60,779 nucleotides of DNA from Paenibacillus silvestris (GTDB lineage Bacteria > Bacillota > Bacilli > Paenibacillales > NBRC-103111), in the NCBI RefSeq assembly GCF_009882985.1, contig NZ_WTUZ01000011.1:364-61142 (forward strand), read 5' to 3'. The notes under the pieces are model-generated. The model searched no databases. It was not told the origin of the DNA and saw nothing but the letters and a program-made list of their open reading frames with translations. Each line of letters begins with the position of its first letter. Within the stretch, counting starts at the first letter, position 1. Positions 54,023 to 60,779 of the stretch are shown here, one piece after another. Position numbers and translations under genes: made by a program.

Positions 54023-56725
54023 ATGGGAAAAAAGAAGAGGTTTGGTATCCGATCCAAAATTATGCTTGGCTACATTTTCATTTTCGCCTGTATAAGTGTT
54101 GTATTTACGCTAGTGATTAATCAAGTGACCTCGATGCAAACGGATAGAAATTATATTATTGAGCATGATTTTGCCGTCCATAGTGAAATCAACAGCATCG
54201 AGAAATATGTGATGGATATGGAAAGTGGGCAACGAGGTTACCTGATAACCGGAGATTCTACCTACCTTGAACCCTACCACAATGGAGAGAACAACTGGCG
54301 GCAATCCTACATGAGGCTGAGTCAGCTTACACGGGAAAATGCTGTCCAAGAGCAAAGTTTACAAACGATCAAAAAGACGATAGAACGCTGGATTATGCAG
54401 CTTGACGGGGCAACGGGCCCAATGATGAAAAAGGAACAAGGCGAAGGTGCATATTCCATTAATTCCTATGACTTTTATTTGGGCAAGCAAAATGTGGAGG
54501 ATATCCGTTCGCAGCTCGATCGCTTCCGGAATATTGAGATAGCGCTTACCAAAGATAGGGCCAAGCTGTTAGACAATCAGAACAGAATGTTCACGAGATC
54601 CTTGTTTGTCATGTTGACTCTTCTTCTTATATTTTCATTAACAGCTGCACTTTTGATATCGCAGTCGATTGTTGGAACGATTAAGCAGGTTACCAAAAGT
54701 ATTTTGAAATTAAGCTCATTCAAGAGAGACTACTCACAGCGCATAAATGTCACCATGAACGATGAAGTGAAGGATCTTGCTGAGGCAACGAATATGCTTC
54801 TAGAGAATCAAGAGGAGATAGAATGGCAGCAGCGCAAACTTGCGGAAGTGGTGCATATGCTTCAAGGCATTTCGGATATGGAAACGTTAGGTTCTTCCTT
54901 TATTACTAAAGCTGCTGAGCTATTCGGTGCATCCTTCGGCCTCTTTTACCTTCGTACTACTCACAAGGGCAAAGTTGCCATGGAGAAAATAGCGTCATAC
55001 GCCATGATGGACAATGAGAATGACATCGGCATTCATCGATTTCATTTGGGGGAAGGACTAGTCGGTCAATGCGCTCTGGAGAAGCGGATGTTCCACTTTA
55101 TGAATGTGCCTGATCATTATGTCAAAATAACGTCAGGACTCGGCGCTGTGAAAGCGCAAAGCGTTCTTATTGTGCCGATCTTACATCATCATGAAGTTAT
55201 TGCCGTTATGGAATTAGCCAGTTTAAATAAGTTCACCCATCAACAGATGGAGCTTCTTGAAGATATTCTCGACGTACTTGGAACCATTGTTCATAGTGTG
55301 CAAACGCGTGTGGAAGTGGAAAGGCTGCTCCGGGAGTCTCAGCTCATGACCGAAGAACTGCAGATTCAAACGGAAGAGCTCCAAAGTCAGCAGGAAGAGC
55401 TGCACATGACGAATGAACAGTTAGAGGAGCATAACCGGTGTTCGGATGAAAGATCCAAGGAACTTGAACGCATCAAAGTAGCTCTAGAAGAGCATGCGGT
55501 CCAGCTGCAGCTAAGCTCTCGGTATAAATCGGAGTTTCTGGCTAATATGTCGCATGAATTTCGTACACCGCTTAATAGCGTGCTGATTTTATCCCAAATG
55601 CTGCAAGAAAATAAGATGGGGAACTTGAGCATCGATGAGCAGGAATATGCCCGTGTGATTCATTCTTCTGGAACCGATCTGCTGCTGCTTATTGACGATA
55701 TTCTCGATTTATCGAAAGTGGAAGCCGGTAAGTTGGATATTCATATTGGGGAATTAAATGTGAGAGAACTTCCTAAGCTCATTCAAAGTCAATTTGCCAA
55801 GGTGGCTGAGCAGCGCAATCTGCTCTTGAACATTGAGCTGGAATTTCCAGTGCTGGAGCACTTCTATACGGATGAGCAGCGGCTCAGTCAAATTTTGAAA
55901 AACTTGCTGTCGAACGCGTTTAAATTTACGCATGAGGGCAGTGTTCATGTGAGCATCAAGCGATGCGAAGCAGATCAAGTTGCGGAGGTGCTGCCTTCTG
56001 CTAACCCTAATCAAGTCCTTGCCATTTCCGTTAGGGATACGGGGATTGGCATTCCTCTTGATAAGCAGGCGCTTATTTTCGAGCCTTTCCGGCAAGCTGA
56101 CGGCACAACCAATCGGAAATACGGGGGGACTGGCCTTGGCCTCTCCATCTCTCGTGAACTAGCGGGGCTGCTTGGCGGGGAAATTGGGATGAGTAGTGAA
56201 GAGGGAGTGGGAAGTACTTTCACGGTCTACCTCCCCTCCTTGGAGCCGGGGATCAGCGAGTTTCAACCAGCATGGGAGGAAGCGGCAGCCACTTATGACA
56301 CCACTACAGCAAAGCAGGAAGAAACCTCTCTGGTTTTAGCGGAGCCAAACATGCTGCGCGGGAAGGTTGTGCTGGTCGTTGACGATGATGTTCGAAATGT
56401 TTTTGTGTTAAGCAACGCTTTTGAAAATGAAGGGATGACCGTCATCATTGCGCATGATGGGCAGGAATGTCTGGCTATTTTGCAGAAGGAGCCGCAGATT
56501 GATATCATCCTTATGGATATGATGATGCCCGTGATGGACGGCTATGAAGCGATGCGTATGATTAGAAAAGATGAACGCAACAAGCATCTGCCCATCATAG
56601 CAATAACGGCTAAAGCGATGAAACAGGATCGTGACATTTGTCTGCAAGCGGGCGCTTCCGACTATATCAGCAAGCCACTAAATTTAAATCAATTGCTGTC
56701 CCTTATACGAGTTTGGTTAGCATAA
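54023..56725 (+). CDS. Hybrid sensor histidine kinase (CHASE3-HAMP-GAF-HK-REC)
   Basis: 900 residues. Helix 1 (~13-35), CHASE3-type extracellular domain (~45-185; YVMDMESGQRGYLITGDS), helix 2 (~193-213), HAMP, a GAF domain (~280-425), a long coiled coil (~430-495), HisKA with H511 (ANMSHEFRTPLNS), HATPase and a C-terminal receiver with D832 and K884. It senses through two domains and passes phosphate internally to REC, so a phosphotransfer partner is expected elsewhere. Its single-gene unit ends at a terminator. Confidence 0.92.
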   Translation: MGKKKRFGIRSKIMLGYIFIFACISVVFTLVINQVTSMQTDRNYIIEHDFAVHSEINSIEKYVMDMESGQRGYLITGDSTYLEPYHNGENNWRQSYMRLSQLTRENAVQEQSLQTIKKTIERWIMQLDGATGPMMKKEQGEGAYSINSYDFYLGKQNVEDIRSQLDRFRNIEIALTKDRAKLLDNQNRMFTRSLFVMLTLLLIFSLTAALLISQSIVGTIKQVTKSILKLSSFKRDYSQRINVTMNDEVKDLAEATNMLLENQEEIEWQQRKLAEVVHMLQGISDMETLGSSFITKAAELFGASFGLFYLRTTHKGKVAMEKIASYAMMDNENDIGIHRFHLGEGLVGQCALEKRMFHFMNVPDHYVKITSGLGAVKAQSVLIVPILHHHEVIAVMELASLNKFTHQQMELLEDILDVLGTIVHSVQTRVEVERLLRESQLMTEELQIQTEELQSQQEELHMTNEQLEEHNRCSDERSKELERIKVALEEHAVQLQLSSRYKSEFLANMSHEFRTPLNSVLILSQMLQENKMGNLSIDEQEYARVIHSSGTDLLLLIDDILDLSKVEAGKLDIHIGELNVRELPKLIQSQFAKVAEQRNLLLNIELEFPVLEHFYTDEQRLSQILKNLLSNAFKFTHEGSVHVSIKRCEADQVAEVLPSANPNQVLAISVRDTGIGIPLDKQALIFEPFRQADGTTNRKYGGTGLGLSISRELAGLLGGEIGMSSEEGVGSTFTVYLPSLEPGISEFQPAWEEAAATYDTTTAKQEETSLVLAEPNMLRGKVVLVVDDDVRNVFVLSNAFENEGMTVIIAHDGQECLAILQKEPQIDIILMDMMMPVMDGYEAMRMIRKDERNKHLPIIAITAKAMKQDRDICLQAGASDYISKPLNLNQLLSLIRVWLA

Positions 56726-56727
56726 TC

Positions 56728-56775
56728 AAAAAGGTCTTTGATTTCTCCTGTGAGGGATTGATCAAAGACCTTTTA
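56728..56775. terminator. Bidirectional terminator, hybrid kinase and nucleotidase
   Basis: AAAAGGTCTTTGAT pairs exactly with ATCAAAGACCTTTT around an 18-base loop, with A-runs and T-runs. Confidence 0.9.
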
Positions 56776-56807
56776 TTAGTTAATGGGATTAATGAATAAA
56801 GGAGTGC

Positions 56808-58958
56808 TTATTTCTTTAGATCCAAGCGTACGTCACGGCCATCGTCTTTAACAGATAGCTCTTTACCCGCAGCTTTCAGGGAGTTCGCGTAATTAACCCA
56901 TGCATCGAGCATGATCGCGCCATCTTTCCAATCTTTCACTTCACCGAATACGGTAAAGCCATCGCCGCTGCCTGTTGCCATGAAATCATTCGTCGTCACT
57001 TTGAACGTACGGTCCGTATTGAACTTGCCGTCCACGTAGATCGGGGTACCATCTACTTGTGTGATTTTGGAATATTTCTCGCCAACAGGTTTTGTGCTAT
57101 CCCACTCAACTTTAAGACCGGAGAATTGAATAGCAGGAAGGTTCGTATACTTGTCCGTTACTTCCATCGCTTTTTTAATTTGCTCAGCCGTCATTGTGCC
57201 TGTCACATTGTAGTTGCCGAAGGGGAATACTTCAAACATTTCGCCGTAAGTTAGCTCGCCTTTATCTACATCAGCGCGGATACCGCCAATATTCGTGAAG
57301 GCGATGTCGGATTTCTCAGCAGCGCGCATCGCATCCGTGATGCTGTTGCCCAGTTGCGAAGCGCCATCGCGATCTACGCCGCCATTTGTATCGAAACGGA
57401 ACGATTTACGTCCAAGCGGTTCAGCGACAACAACTTCAACTTCACCGGATTTCTCGGAAATTTTCGCTTTGTAATCCTCTACCGTTTGGTGGATTTTCGC
57501 GTCAGCCGTTGTTAGGTTCGTGTAGGTTTCAAGTAGGCTGGCGTTCGAAGAAACGACTTGCTTGGTAGTTTTGTCTACGAATAGTTGAATGTGACCAACC
57601 GCGTACAACCAGCTTTGCGCTTCTACAACAGGGATGCCGTTCACGATTCCGGAAACACGCATGTGAGAGTGTCCACCGACGATTGCATCCAGCGTTCCGT
57701 TGCCAGTGCCTTTCGCCAGATCGGCAAGCTCGCTGATGATTTCAGCGGATTTTTGGTTCTGCTCACCAGGTAGATGGGAAGTAACCATAATGATGTCAAC
57801 GCCTTTGGCGCGCAGTTCAGCTGATAATTCTTTGGCTAAAGGAACCGGATCCACGAAAGAAAGTCCTTCAATGTTCGTTGATTTCGTCGTTGATGTTGTT
57901 TGCGGAGTCGCGAAGCCGATGATACCGATTTTCAGGCCATCTTTTTCAACGATCACGTAAGGCTGTGTCCAATCCACGCGCTTACCTGTTTTCGTGTCGA
58001 TAATGTTAGCGCCGAGAATCGGGAATTTCGCATTCTTAATGTTATTAATTAAAACGTCACGGCCAAAATCAAACTCATGGTTACCAATAGCAGCAGCATC
58101 ATATTTCACTTGAGCCATTGTGTCCATGACGGATTGACCATTGGTCGTATTCGAAATAAGCGTACCCTGCCAAGCGTCTCCGCCGTCTACCACAACGGTA
58201 CCTTCAGGATTCACTGCACGGAAATCGGTGACGATCCCGCCAAGCGTTTCAATACCGCCTTGACCTTGGTTGCGTTTTTTATCGAATCCAACTTCGATTT
58301 TACCGTGAATATCGTTCGTAGTTAGAATATCAACGACCTTAAATAAAATTGGCTTAAGCGCCTTAGCGACTTCATCACGCGTAACGGCAGCTGTCGGGTT
58401 GAAGTTTCCATCAAGCGTCGGGCTGAAAATACCGCTGATGACCGCATACGCGACATAAGGGCGTGATTCTTTTGCAATGGAATCGGAGTCCTTGAAGTAG
58501 TTCAAAACATTCTCATTCACACTTGGCAGGTTACCGCCAGTTACCACTTTAACGATTAACTCAGCAAGCTCTTGGCGAGTGACAGAAGCATCCGGGTGGA
58601 ACGTTCCGTCAGCGAATCCGCTGAGCAGCTTCGCTGCAACTGCATTGGCAACAGCTTGTTTCTGCCAATTAGCCAAGTCAGTGAAAGTGACAGAAGCAGA
58701 ATCTGCGCTTTTCAATTTAGCAGCACGGTTGATCATTGTAGCAACCTCAGCACGTGTAACCGAGCTTGCACCGCGGTAGTCGGTATCCCCGTAGCCTTCA
58801 ACGGCTCCGTTATCAATGGCAAGACGCATATCTGACTTCATTGTCGTAGAAGCTGCGGGTACTGCTGTTTCCGCGAGGGCGATACTGCCAGTAAAAGAGC
58901 TTGTAAGAGCGGTTACAAGAGCGAGGGCTGTAAGACGAGTTTGTAGTGTTTTTTTCAT
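56808..58958 (-). CDS. SLH-anchored 5'-nucleotidase/cyclic nucleotide phosphodiesterase
   Basis: 716 residues. Signal peptide (~1-29), three S-layer homology repeats (~35-205; DMRLAIDNGAVEGYGD, FADGTFHPDASVTRQE, FNPTAAVTRDE), a calcineurin-type metallophosphoesterase domain (~210-490; TTNDIHG, DGGDAWQG, GNHEFDFG, GGHSHMR) and a 5'-nucleotidase C-terminal domain (NIGGIRADVDKGE). It sits in the cell wall, probably salvaging nucleosides and phosphate from extracellular nucleotides. The N-terminal SLH placement is a Gram-positive variant of the UshA plan. Confidence 0.93.
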   Translation of the reverse strand: MKKTLQTRLTALALVTALTSSFTGSIALAETAVPAASTTMKSDMRLAIDNGAVEGYGDTDYRGASSVTRAEVATMINRAAKLKSADSASVTFTDLANWQKQAVANAVAAKLLSGFADGTFHPDASVTRQELAELIVKVVTGGNLPSVNENVLNYFKDSDSIAKESRPYVAYAVISGIFSPTLDGNFNPTAAVTRDEVAKALKPILFKVVDILTTNDIHGKIEVGFDKKRNQGQGGIETLGGIVTDFRAVNPEGTVVVDGGDAWQGTLISNTTNGQSVMDTMAQVKYDAAAIGNHEFDFGRDVLINNIKNAKFPILGANIIDTKTGKRVDWTQPYVIVEKDGLKIGIIGFATPQTTSTTKSTNIEGLSFVDPVPLAKELSAELRAKGVDIIMVTSHLPGEQNQKSAEIISELADLAKGTGNGTLDAIVGGHSHMRVSGIVNGIPVVEAQSWLYAVGHIQLFVDKTTKQVVSSNASLLETYTNLTTADAKIHQTVEDYKAKISEKSGEVEVVVAEPLGRKSFRFDTNGGVDRDGASQLGNSITDAMRAAEKSDIAFTNIGGIRADVDKGELTYGEMFEVFPFGNYNVTGTMTAEQIKKAMEVTDKYTNLPAIQFSGLKVEWDSTKPVGEKYSKITQVDGTPIYVDGKFNTDRTFKVTTNDFMATGSGDGFTVFGEVKDWKDGAIMLDAWVNYANSLKAAGKELSVKDDGRDVRLDLKK

Positions 58959-58993
58959 GTGATAGAAAGACCTCCTTCATAATAATAGAACAT

Positions 58994-59020
58994 AGGTTAA
59001 TTAACCTGTCTATTAGTATA
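58994..59020 (-). promoter_or_regulatory. Promoter and 14-bp palindrome before the SLH nucleotidase
   Basis: On the minus strand TATACT (59020-59015) is followed by the perfect palindrome AGGTTAATTAACCT (59007-58994). The site straddles the expected transcription start, as for a repressor. The regulator is not recognised. Confidence 0.5.
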
Positions 59021-59073
59021 AAGGGAATTGGTAGTTTTTGAGAAGTGAAGAAATTATTATTATAAAAAACAAC

Positions 59074-59113
59074 AAAAAAAGCCCCTAACCCACAAATGGG
59101 TTAAGTGGCTTTG
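59074..59113 (-). terminator. Terminator overlapping the end of the 92-residue gene
   Basis: On the minus strand AAGCCACTTAACCC pairs with GGGTTAGGGGCTT, followed by a long T-run. It includes the TAA stop codon of the 59101 gene. Confidence 0.85.
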
Positions 59114-59379
59114 GGCTCGGTATGAACTTCAAAATGGTAGATTGTATTGCGAGTAAGAACCCGAAAATCCAATCCGTCTCTATCTATGGCTTGAACTCTA
59201 GTAGTTTTGAATGGGATATATCGATGTATGCCGGATAAGATCATTGGTGATCCGACTTCAGTTGGGGTCATTTCACGAAAAGTCTGTCCTTGAATCTCAT
59301 CAAAATTGAATCGCTCAGATTGATGTTTGGGCGTAATCCCGTCTACTTCGTAGATCTGAAGAAGCTTTAGCAATCTCAT
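59101..59379 (-). CDS. Small protein of unknown function
   Basis: 92 residues from ATG 59379, with GGGAGGG upstream. No membrane segment or Cys. A beta-rich C-terminal half ends in TIYHFEVHTEPKAT. I recognise no family. Its terminator overlaps the stop codon. Confidence 0.65.
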   Translation of the reverse strand: MRLLKLLQIYEVDGITPKHQSERFNFDEIQGQTFREMTPTEVGSPMILSGIHRYIPFKTTRVQAIDRDGLDFRVLTRNTIYHFEVHTEPKAT

Positions 59380-59535
59380 GTTGTTACCCTCCCAACTAAC
59401 CGTCCTAGCAACAGTATACAACGACTAAGGTATCTGAGTGCAAATTCTAAGCCTAACACTTACCTAATAATATCTTCACACTTTCCTTATTCCCAAAATA
59501 TACAATTGAGCCATTGGAATTGGGGGGGATCTTGT

Positions 59536-59757
59536 ATGATACATACGAGAATACGTGTCGAGGAAAAAGAAGTTCTTATGTTTTATGAATCCAAACATCA
59601 GGATCATCTGCATGCTGCAGTTGAAACGATTCTCAAGCATTTATCTAATGCTAAAATCCGCAGACTGTTCGATGACCTTGGTTTGGTCAATATTACGAAT
59701 GAGGAAGTTACGCTCTTTTCACTAAATGGCGAGATTGAAACACTTTTCATAACGTAG
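59536..59757 (+). CDS. Small protein of unknown function
   Basis: 73 residues from ATG 59536 with GGGGGGGAT upstream; the longer frame from 59506 has no site. Sequence MIHTRIRVEEKEVLMFYESK and LRRLFDDLG-like segments suggest a helical fold. No known family recognised. Confidence 0.6.
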   Translation: MIHTRIRVEEKEVLMFYESKHQDHLHAAVETILKHLSNAKIRRLFDDLGLVNITNEEVTLFSLNGEIETLFIT

Positions 59758-59863
59758 ATGCCTTTCGTTAATCTAAATTAACTAAGATGATGTTCTAGCC
59801 CTCATCTGCTATTTTCGATACAATAATATAGAAAGTGGGAGTTTAATAGGGAGGGTATGAACA

Positions 59864-60253
59864 ATGGCAGTTTTGAAAATGGAGCACGTCGGTGTAATGG
59901 TAGTGAACTTGGAAGCGTCGATTCGTTTCTATGAGCAAGTGATTGGTCTTAAGCACAAAGGGACTTTGCTTCATACGAATGGAGTCATCCGTCTTGCCTT
60001 TCTGGGTTTTGAAGCGCTGAATGAAACGGAAGTTGAACTCATCGAAGGTTACAATGCAGGTTTGCCGCAAGAAGGAAAAGTTCATCATCTGGCTTTCACC
60101 GTTGACGATGTTGATGCTGAGTTTACTCGTATCCGAGGATTGGCTGTTCAACAATTAGATGAAGAAATCACGACACTGCCCAATGGCTCCAAGTATTTCT
60201 TCTTTAATGGATTAGATGGGGAGCGTATTGAGTTTTTCCAATCTACTCGGTAA
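59864..60253 (+). CDS. VOC (glyoxalase/dioxygenase) family protein
   Basis: 129 residues, one or two beta-alpha-beta-beta-beta modules. Likely metal ligands H8 (MEHVGVMV), H near KVHHLAFTV and E in DGERIEFFQ. Such proteins include glyoxalase I-like and resistance enzymes; the substrate is open. GGGAGGG precedes the ATG. Confidence 0.85.
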   Translation: MAVLKMEHVGVMVVNLEASIRFYEQVIGLKHKGTLLHTNGVIRLAFLGFEALNETEVELIEGYNAGLPQEGKVHHLAFTVDDVDAEFTRIRGLAVQQLDEEITTLPNGSKYFFFNGLDGERIEFFQSTR

Positions 60254-60287
60254 TCAAATCTACATATAGAAGATACACGATTGAAAC

Positions 60288-60313
60288 GGGTGCATATGAT
60301 GCATCCATTTTTT
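60288..60313 (+). terminator. Terminator after the VOC gene
   Basis: GGGTGCAT pairs with ATGCATCC around a 3-base loop, followed by ATTTTTT. Confidence 0.8.
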
Positions 60314-60372
60314 ATGTATGAATAGAACAAAACATTCAAAACAATGGCAATTGCGGAACATTTCCAAAGGGG

Positions 60373-60401
60373 TTGTAATTGGTTTCCGAGCATGTTACAT
60401 T
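60373..60401 (+). promoter_or_regulatory. rRNA promoter P1
   Basis: TTGTAA (60373-60378), 17-bp spacer, TACATT (60396-60401) with a TGT extended -10. CTCGTTGCTTCGG follows at about +1. Confidence 0.55.
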
Positions 60402-60523
60402 ATACCTCGTTGCTTCGGCGGCGAATCACTTGGAACCATGAAGTGAAGTTGCAATCGAAGGGAAACGTATGGTAGTATTAATTTCCCAACAGCGAACGAC
60501 AGAAATTGACAAGAAAAAAGTGC

Positions 60524-60553
60524 TTGCAATTGATGAACGAGCTGTGGTATATT
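60524..60553 (+). promoter_or_regulatory. rRNA promoter P2
   Basis: TTGCAA (60524-60529), 18-bp spacer, TATATT (60548-60553) with a TGG extended -10. It is followed by CTCGCTGCTTCGG, nearly the same as after P1. Confidence 0.6.
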
Positions 60554-60595
60554 ACTTCTCGCTGCTTCGGTAACACGGCAGAGAACGAAAGTAAA

Positions 60596-60708
60596 TTGAT
60601 CTTTGAAAACTGAACAACGAGTGAGTAAGCACGAACGAGAAATCGTTCAAAAAGAGATTACATAAACATAATCTCGCTAGCAAGTCAATGAGTACAATTA
60701 AGCTTTTC
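60596..60708 (+). promoter_or_regulatory. 16S leader with boxA-like sequence
   Basis: ATCTTTGAAAACTGAACAACGAG is the typical leader/boxA and processing-stem sequence of Bacillales rRNA operons (spans ~60599-60621). Nothing coding is seen. Confidence 0.6.
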
Positions 60709-60779
60709 TACTATGGAGAGTTTGATCCTGGCTCAGGACGAACGCTGGCGGCGTGCCTAATACATGCAAGTCGAGCGGA
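60709..60779 (+). rRNA. 16S ribosomal RNA, 5' end (partial)
   Basis: GGAGAGTTTGATCCTGGCTC and ACGCTGGCGGCGTGCCTAAT, then TGCAAGTCGAGCGG, are the universal bacterial 16S start. The 5' end is placed at about 60709 by analogy with Bacillus. The gene is cut by the window end. Confidence 0.95.

Overview
The window reads as the chromosome of a Paenibacillus-like member of the Bacillales. This rests on strong AGGAGG ribosome-binding sites with many TTG/GTG starts, Gram-positive lipoproteins, an SLH-anchored wall enzyme, an HPr kinase with a CcpA-type operator, several YesM/YesN two-component pairs, sugar ABC importers without their own ATPase, and a Bacillales-type 16S start. I see no prophage, insertion sequence, CRISPR array or conjugative element. 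It is mostly ordinary chromosome, rich in sensing and carbohydrate functions.

Layout. 1-2250: a PhyH-type oxygenase, an AraC regulator and a three-gene tRNA cluster (Gly-Arg-Pro). 2253-8674: a DUF1697 gene, then a compact signalling operon made of a GAF/HD-GYP phosphodiesterase, a REC-GGDEF diguanylate cyclase, a GAF-GAF histidine kinase and a ThDP-dependent enzyme. 8763-14733: an aldo/keto reductase, a bifunctional penicillin-binding protein, a repeat-filled spacer, a secreted low-complexity protein, hprK, a zinc-ribbon protein and an overlooked 56-residue ORF. 14882-18339 (minus): a moxR/DUF58/DUF4129 operon without a recognisable transglutaminase. 18466-28802: response regulator, YesM kinase and sugar-binding lipoprotein, followed by mglB-mglA-mglC and a chemoreceptor.

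28856-30499 (minus): a D-serine dehydratase/D-threonine aldolase-type enzyme and a RidA protein. 30696-37403: a second YesM/YesN pair and an ABC sugar importer (binding protein and two permeases). 37757-40243 (minus): acyl-CoA ligase and a dienoyl-CoA-reductase-like SDR. 40366-46550: a small DUF6516-like ORF, a HAD phosphatase, an AlkD-like protein, an AraC regulator, a secreted rhamnogalacturonan lyase and adenosine deaminase. 46974-51320: a secreted coiled-coil protein, then a copper island (copA, csoR, copZ and a His-rich duplicated lipoprotein) with two matching CsoR-type promoters. 51357-60253: a benzil-reductase-like SDR, MscL with a zinc-ribbon tail, a HisC-type aminotransferase, a hybrid sensor kinase, an SLH 5'-nucleotidase, two small unknown genes and a VOC protein. 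60373-60779: tandem rRNA promoters and the start of a 16S gene, cut by the window end.

How it fits together. Several blocks pair a membrane sensor with the transporter or enzyme it probably controls: regulator/kinase/binding protein before mgl and its chemoreceptor, YesM/YesN before the second importer, CsoR with copper export. The least familiar arrangement is the four-gene c-di-GMP operon ending in a ThDP enzyme. Other points worth a look are the duplicated copper lipoprotein tied to copZ, the zinc-ribbon MscL, and two non-coding arrays of degenerate ~50-60 bp repeats at different loci.
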